Below, piece by piece: positions 61,690 through 64,000 of a DNA stretch of 64,000 nucleotides (the first letter of the stretch is position 1; each line of letters begins with the position of its first letter). The notes under the pieces were generated by a model. It was not told the origin of the DNA and made no database searches. It worked only from the letters and a program-made list of their open reading frames with translations. Position numbers and translations under genes: made by a program. Source of the DNA: Sphingobacterium sp. ML3W (GTDB lineage: Bacteria > Bacteroidota > Bacteroidia > Sphingobacteriales > Sphingobacteriaceae); NCBI RefSeq assembly GCF_029542085.1, contig NZ_CP107036.1:3224001-3288000 (forward strand), given 5' to 3'.

Positions 61690-63267
61690 TTATACCGGTG
61701 AAATCTGATTCTTTTTAAGCTTCTTATACATACTTTTCAAGGAAGGGGAAATCAGTATCAGCAGCAAGATGCTGATACTGATTATGGACATCAATTCATA
61801 GTAGTCCATACCATACCGGACGAAAGACTGTATATTAACCCGCTCGCTGATGAGCTTCAATCCCGCGGTATGCTCCTTGTAATGCAATCCATGTTGCAAT
61901 ACCCTGTGAGATTCCCGCTGAATATAGTCTTCAAATATCAGATTGCTTGACTGCAGCTGATCTCGAAAAACCTCCCGGTGCTGGGCATGTTCAAATAATT
62001 TAAAGAAATTCTGCAGACCAATACTACTGGTATAGCCAAGGTAACGGACAGCCAAACAAGCTGCCGCCGCTGAGGCTCCCAAATGAGGACGTACACTTGC
62101 AATCACAAATAAGATTGTCGGAACCATAATCAGACCAACACACAGTCCATGCAATATCAATGGTAGCCAAAAATGATCTTCATTGCCCTCACTTTCAAAT
62201 GAAAAAAACATATATTGATGAAAGACCAACAGGCAACAATAACCAACAATCCAGATCCATTTCACTGTGCGTCGTTTTAATAACCAGTAAAAGGATAGCA
62301 TAACACCACATACAATCCCGAGAATATTAAACCATTGGATATAGGATAGGTGAATGGGATCCAAGCGGATGACCTGTAGAAAATACTGATTGGAGATCGC
62401 CAGCGAAAACCGTTCAATATACATCATATACAAGACCAGGATTCCAAGCAGGAATTTCCGATTTCCAAAGATGGACAACTCGATATAAACACGTTTAATT
62501 GCTTTCTGTCTAATCATAAACAGGCCTAGACATAAAATTCCACCGATCAGTACGGTCAGCATGGAGGTATCCGAAAACCAATAAAGTTCCTGTCCATAGA
62601 CCATCAGATAACCGAAACTTATAACAATGAAACTGTAAAGGATAAAACTGGCCCAGTCCAAGGAAAATAAAGGGTACGGTCGATTATGTCGGATGGGTTT
62701 CATTGTGACGATGATCAGCAGTAGCCCCGGCACAAAAGATAAGGCAGCATAGAGATAAAGTTCATCAAAGTTAAATGAATCAATGAATTCCGCTGTCACA
62801 AAGGTATTGAAAGGCGAACTACAGAGCAGCATACAAAAAAATATGGCATAACTTCCCTCCTTGGCCCTTTCGGTTTTTAGGCGGGAAAATATCATGGATA
62901 TAGAGAGGTTGACAGCCGATGCGAACAGCATACCCTGAAAAAAGCGTAAGCCATATATCCAACTAATCTCGTTGATGCGATACATCAGGTAACAATTGAG
63001 CAGCTGTAAGAGATTGAAAATGACATAGTACTGCTTGACAGGGAAATACTGAAAAAAGCGTCGTTCCAGGACATAGAATCCGACAAATCCCGCGTAGAAA
63101 AGAATAATGAGGAATTGGACATCACTGGGCTGTGCACCGTAGAAACCAGCAGTGACATTGACATTGGCACCGGGCAGAAAAAACAAGACCATACTAGGCA
63201 TCAATCCGCTGAATAAAATCAGCTTAATCAGCCATTCAGGTACCCAGTCTTTGAAAATCCCTTTCAC
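61690..63267 (-). CDS. MFS transporter, EmrB-like (DHA2-like)
   Basis: A 525-residue membrane protein with about 14 hydrophobic segments and a 50-60-residue extracytoplasmic-type insertion (about 425-475, EHAQHREVFRDQLQSSNLIFED) before the last helix, as in EmrB-type pumps. The start is GTG at 63267, 2 bp after the HlyD-like gene stop; no ATG gives a complete first helix. Classical MFS motif A is weak. It pairs with the HlyD/EmrA-like adaptor encoded just upstream, so a drug or metabolite exporter is likely. Confidence 0.85.
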   Translation of the reverse strand: MKGIFKDWVPEWLIKLILFSGLMPSMVLFFLPGANVNVTAGFYGAQPSDVQFLIILFYAGFVGFYVLERRFFQYFPVKQYYVIFNLLQLLNCYLMYRINEISWIYGLRFFQGMLFASAVNLSISMIFSRLKTERAKEGSYAIFFCMLLCSSPFNTFVTAEFIDSFNFDELYLYAALSFVPGLLLIIVTMKPIRHNRPYPLFSLDWASFILYSFIVISFGYLMVYGQELYWFSDTSMLTVLIGGILCLGLFMIRQKAIKRVYIELSIFGNRKFLLGILVLYMMYIERFSLAISNQYFLQVIRLDPIHLSYIQWFNILGIVCGVMLSFYWLLKRRTVKWIWIVGYCCLLVFHQYMFFSFESEGNEDHFWLPLILHGLCVGLIMVPTILFVIASVRPHLGASAAAACLAVRYLGYTSSIGLQNFFKLFEHAQHREVFRDQLQSSNLIFEDYIQRESHRVLQHGLHYKEHTAGLKLISERVNIQSFVRYGMDYYELMSIISISILLLILISPSLKSMYKKLKKNQISPV

Positions 63268-63269
63268 TG

Positions 63270-64000
63270 TTATTGATTTTTTGAGACCGAAACATTGACG
63301 TTCATTCCTGAGAGTAATTTTGCAGCTCCCTTACCCCTATCCAGTTCAATACGAACCGGAACGCGCTGTACGATCTTCACAAAATTGCCGGTCGCATTAT
63401 CTGGTGGGAGTAGCGAAAAAGAGGAACCTGTTGCCGGGGAAATAGAAATTATCTTTCCATAGAATGTTTCATCCGGGTAAGCATCCGCAACAACCTCTAC
63501 ACGCCCACCAAGGTGGAGATAACGCAATTGCGTTTCCTTAAAGTTGGCTGTCACCCAAGTTGGTGTCTCTGCATTGACAATAAATCCCAGCACCTCGCCA
63601 GGATTTACCATCTGTCCCTTTTCAATGCTACGTTTCCCTACCCGACCATCATAGGGAGCCCGGATTACGGTATATCCCACATCAAGATGCTTTCGGTTTG
63701 CTGCAGCCGACAACCGTGCTTTCTCTGCGTTAATCACCCCTTTTTTCACATCAACATCATTCACCCGATCCCGCGAGGCCTCCAACTTATGCTGCAATGC
63801 GGCGAGCTCACTTTTGTACACCTCCAGTGTGGCTTTAATATCTTCCAGTTGCTGCGCCGTAGCAGATTTTTCATCAAACAGAAACTTATAGCGATCGTAT
63901 TCCAGTTGCTGTTTCGTCACCCGCGCTTCGGCAGCAGCAATGGATTTTTCCAACGATTCGTGTTCGGCCTGCAATATTTCCTTTTGGCTGCCCAGCACGT
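63270..64000 (-). CDS. HlyD/EmrA family secretion adaptor (5' part beyond the window)
   Basis: At least 243 residues; the coding frame is open to the window edge at 64000, so the N-terminal membrane anchor is missing. Visible: coiled coil (AEHESLEKSIAAAEARVTKQQLEYDRYKFLFDE, ~1-100), lipoyl half IRAPYDGRVGKRSIEKGQMVNPGEVLGFIV, and beta-barrel region ending with VQRVPVRIELDRGKGAAKLLSGMNVNVSV, the usual EmrA end. It is the first known gene of the pair with the EmrB-like transporter (2-bp gap). The GTG at 63998 is internal, not a start. Confidence 0.9.
   Translation of the reverse strand, partial: VLGSQKEILQAEHESLEKSIAAAEARVTKQQLEYDRYKFLFDEKSATAQQLEDIKATLEVYKSELAALQHKLEASRDRVNDVDVKKGVINAEKARLSAAANRKHLDVGYTVIRAPYDGRVGKRSIEKGQMVNPGEVLGFIVNAETPTWVTANFKETQLRYLHLGGRVEVVADAYPDETFYGKIISISPATGSSFSLLPPDNATGNFVKIVQRVPVRIELDRGKGAAKLLSGMNVNVSVSKNQ

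Overview
The window looks like a stretch of chromosome from a member of the Bacteroidota, most likely the Sphingobacteriaceae (a Sphingobacterium-like organism). The support is moderately AT-rich DNA, Bacteroidota-type -7 promoter elements (TAnnTTTG) in front of several genes, LytTR regulators paired with His_kinase-family sensors, a CarboxypepD-reg/plug/beta-barrel outer-membrane protein, tandem FtsX-type permeases, and gene families such as DUF6882, DUF1062, DUF4180 and the DUF4964/5127/4965/1793 glutaminases. I saw no rRNA, tRNA, CRISPR array, complete insertion sequence or prophage. Most genes are intact; two look like remnants.

Layout. 0-5 kb: HPP membrane protein, outer-membrane receptor-like protein, VOC protein, a small membrane protein and a 5'-truncated gene carrying a long palindrome. 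5-15 kb: a leftward operon (leucine-rich-repeat protein, DUF6882 protein, secreted protein), a LytTR regulator with a TPR-type sensor kinase, and a rightward operon of three secreted proteins. Both flanking operons carry the same promoter architecture (two 15-bp sites 20 bp apart, then 29 bp to a -7 box), so this block is probably one undescribed LytTR regulon. Next comes an FtsX/MacB-type permease behind a sigma-54 promoter with two tandem 16-bp palindromes. 15-26 kb: DUF1062 protein, secreted glutaminase-like protein, MscS channel, a divergent MocR regulator/EamA exporter pair, and a paiB-paiA-yggS-glutamine amidotransferase operon. 26-33 kb: lipoprotein, mdaB-ygiN with divergent LysR, Crp-type regulator, lipoamide dehydrogenase, OsmC, and a LytTR two-component pair. 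33-40 kb: divergent TolC-RND-adaptor efflux operon whose pump carries an EF-hand-like loop, then a choloylglycine-hydrolase-family acylase. 40-53 kb: truncated YdcF-like remnant, methyltransferase, hydrolase, DyP peroxidase with a DUF4180 protein, VOC, GNAT, an AraC/oleate hydratase/3-hydroxyacyl-CoA dehydrogenase group, a beta-lactamase-like hydrolase, Crp-type regulator, HAD phosphatase and DinB protein. 53-62 kb: OmpR/kinase pair followed by a heavy-metal RND operon (adaptor, CzcA-type pump, outer-membrane factor). 61.7-64 kb: leftward EmrAB-like MFS/HlyD pair cut by the window end.

Taken together the region is rich in envelope, efflux and detoxification functions, each next to its own regulator. 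Convergent gene ends are mostly closed by strong hairpins. The most notable points are the LytTR regulon with matching promoter geometry, the sigma-54 promoter of the permease, the EF-hand loop in the RND pump, and the oleate hydratase locus with both catalytic residues conserved.
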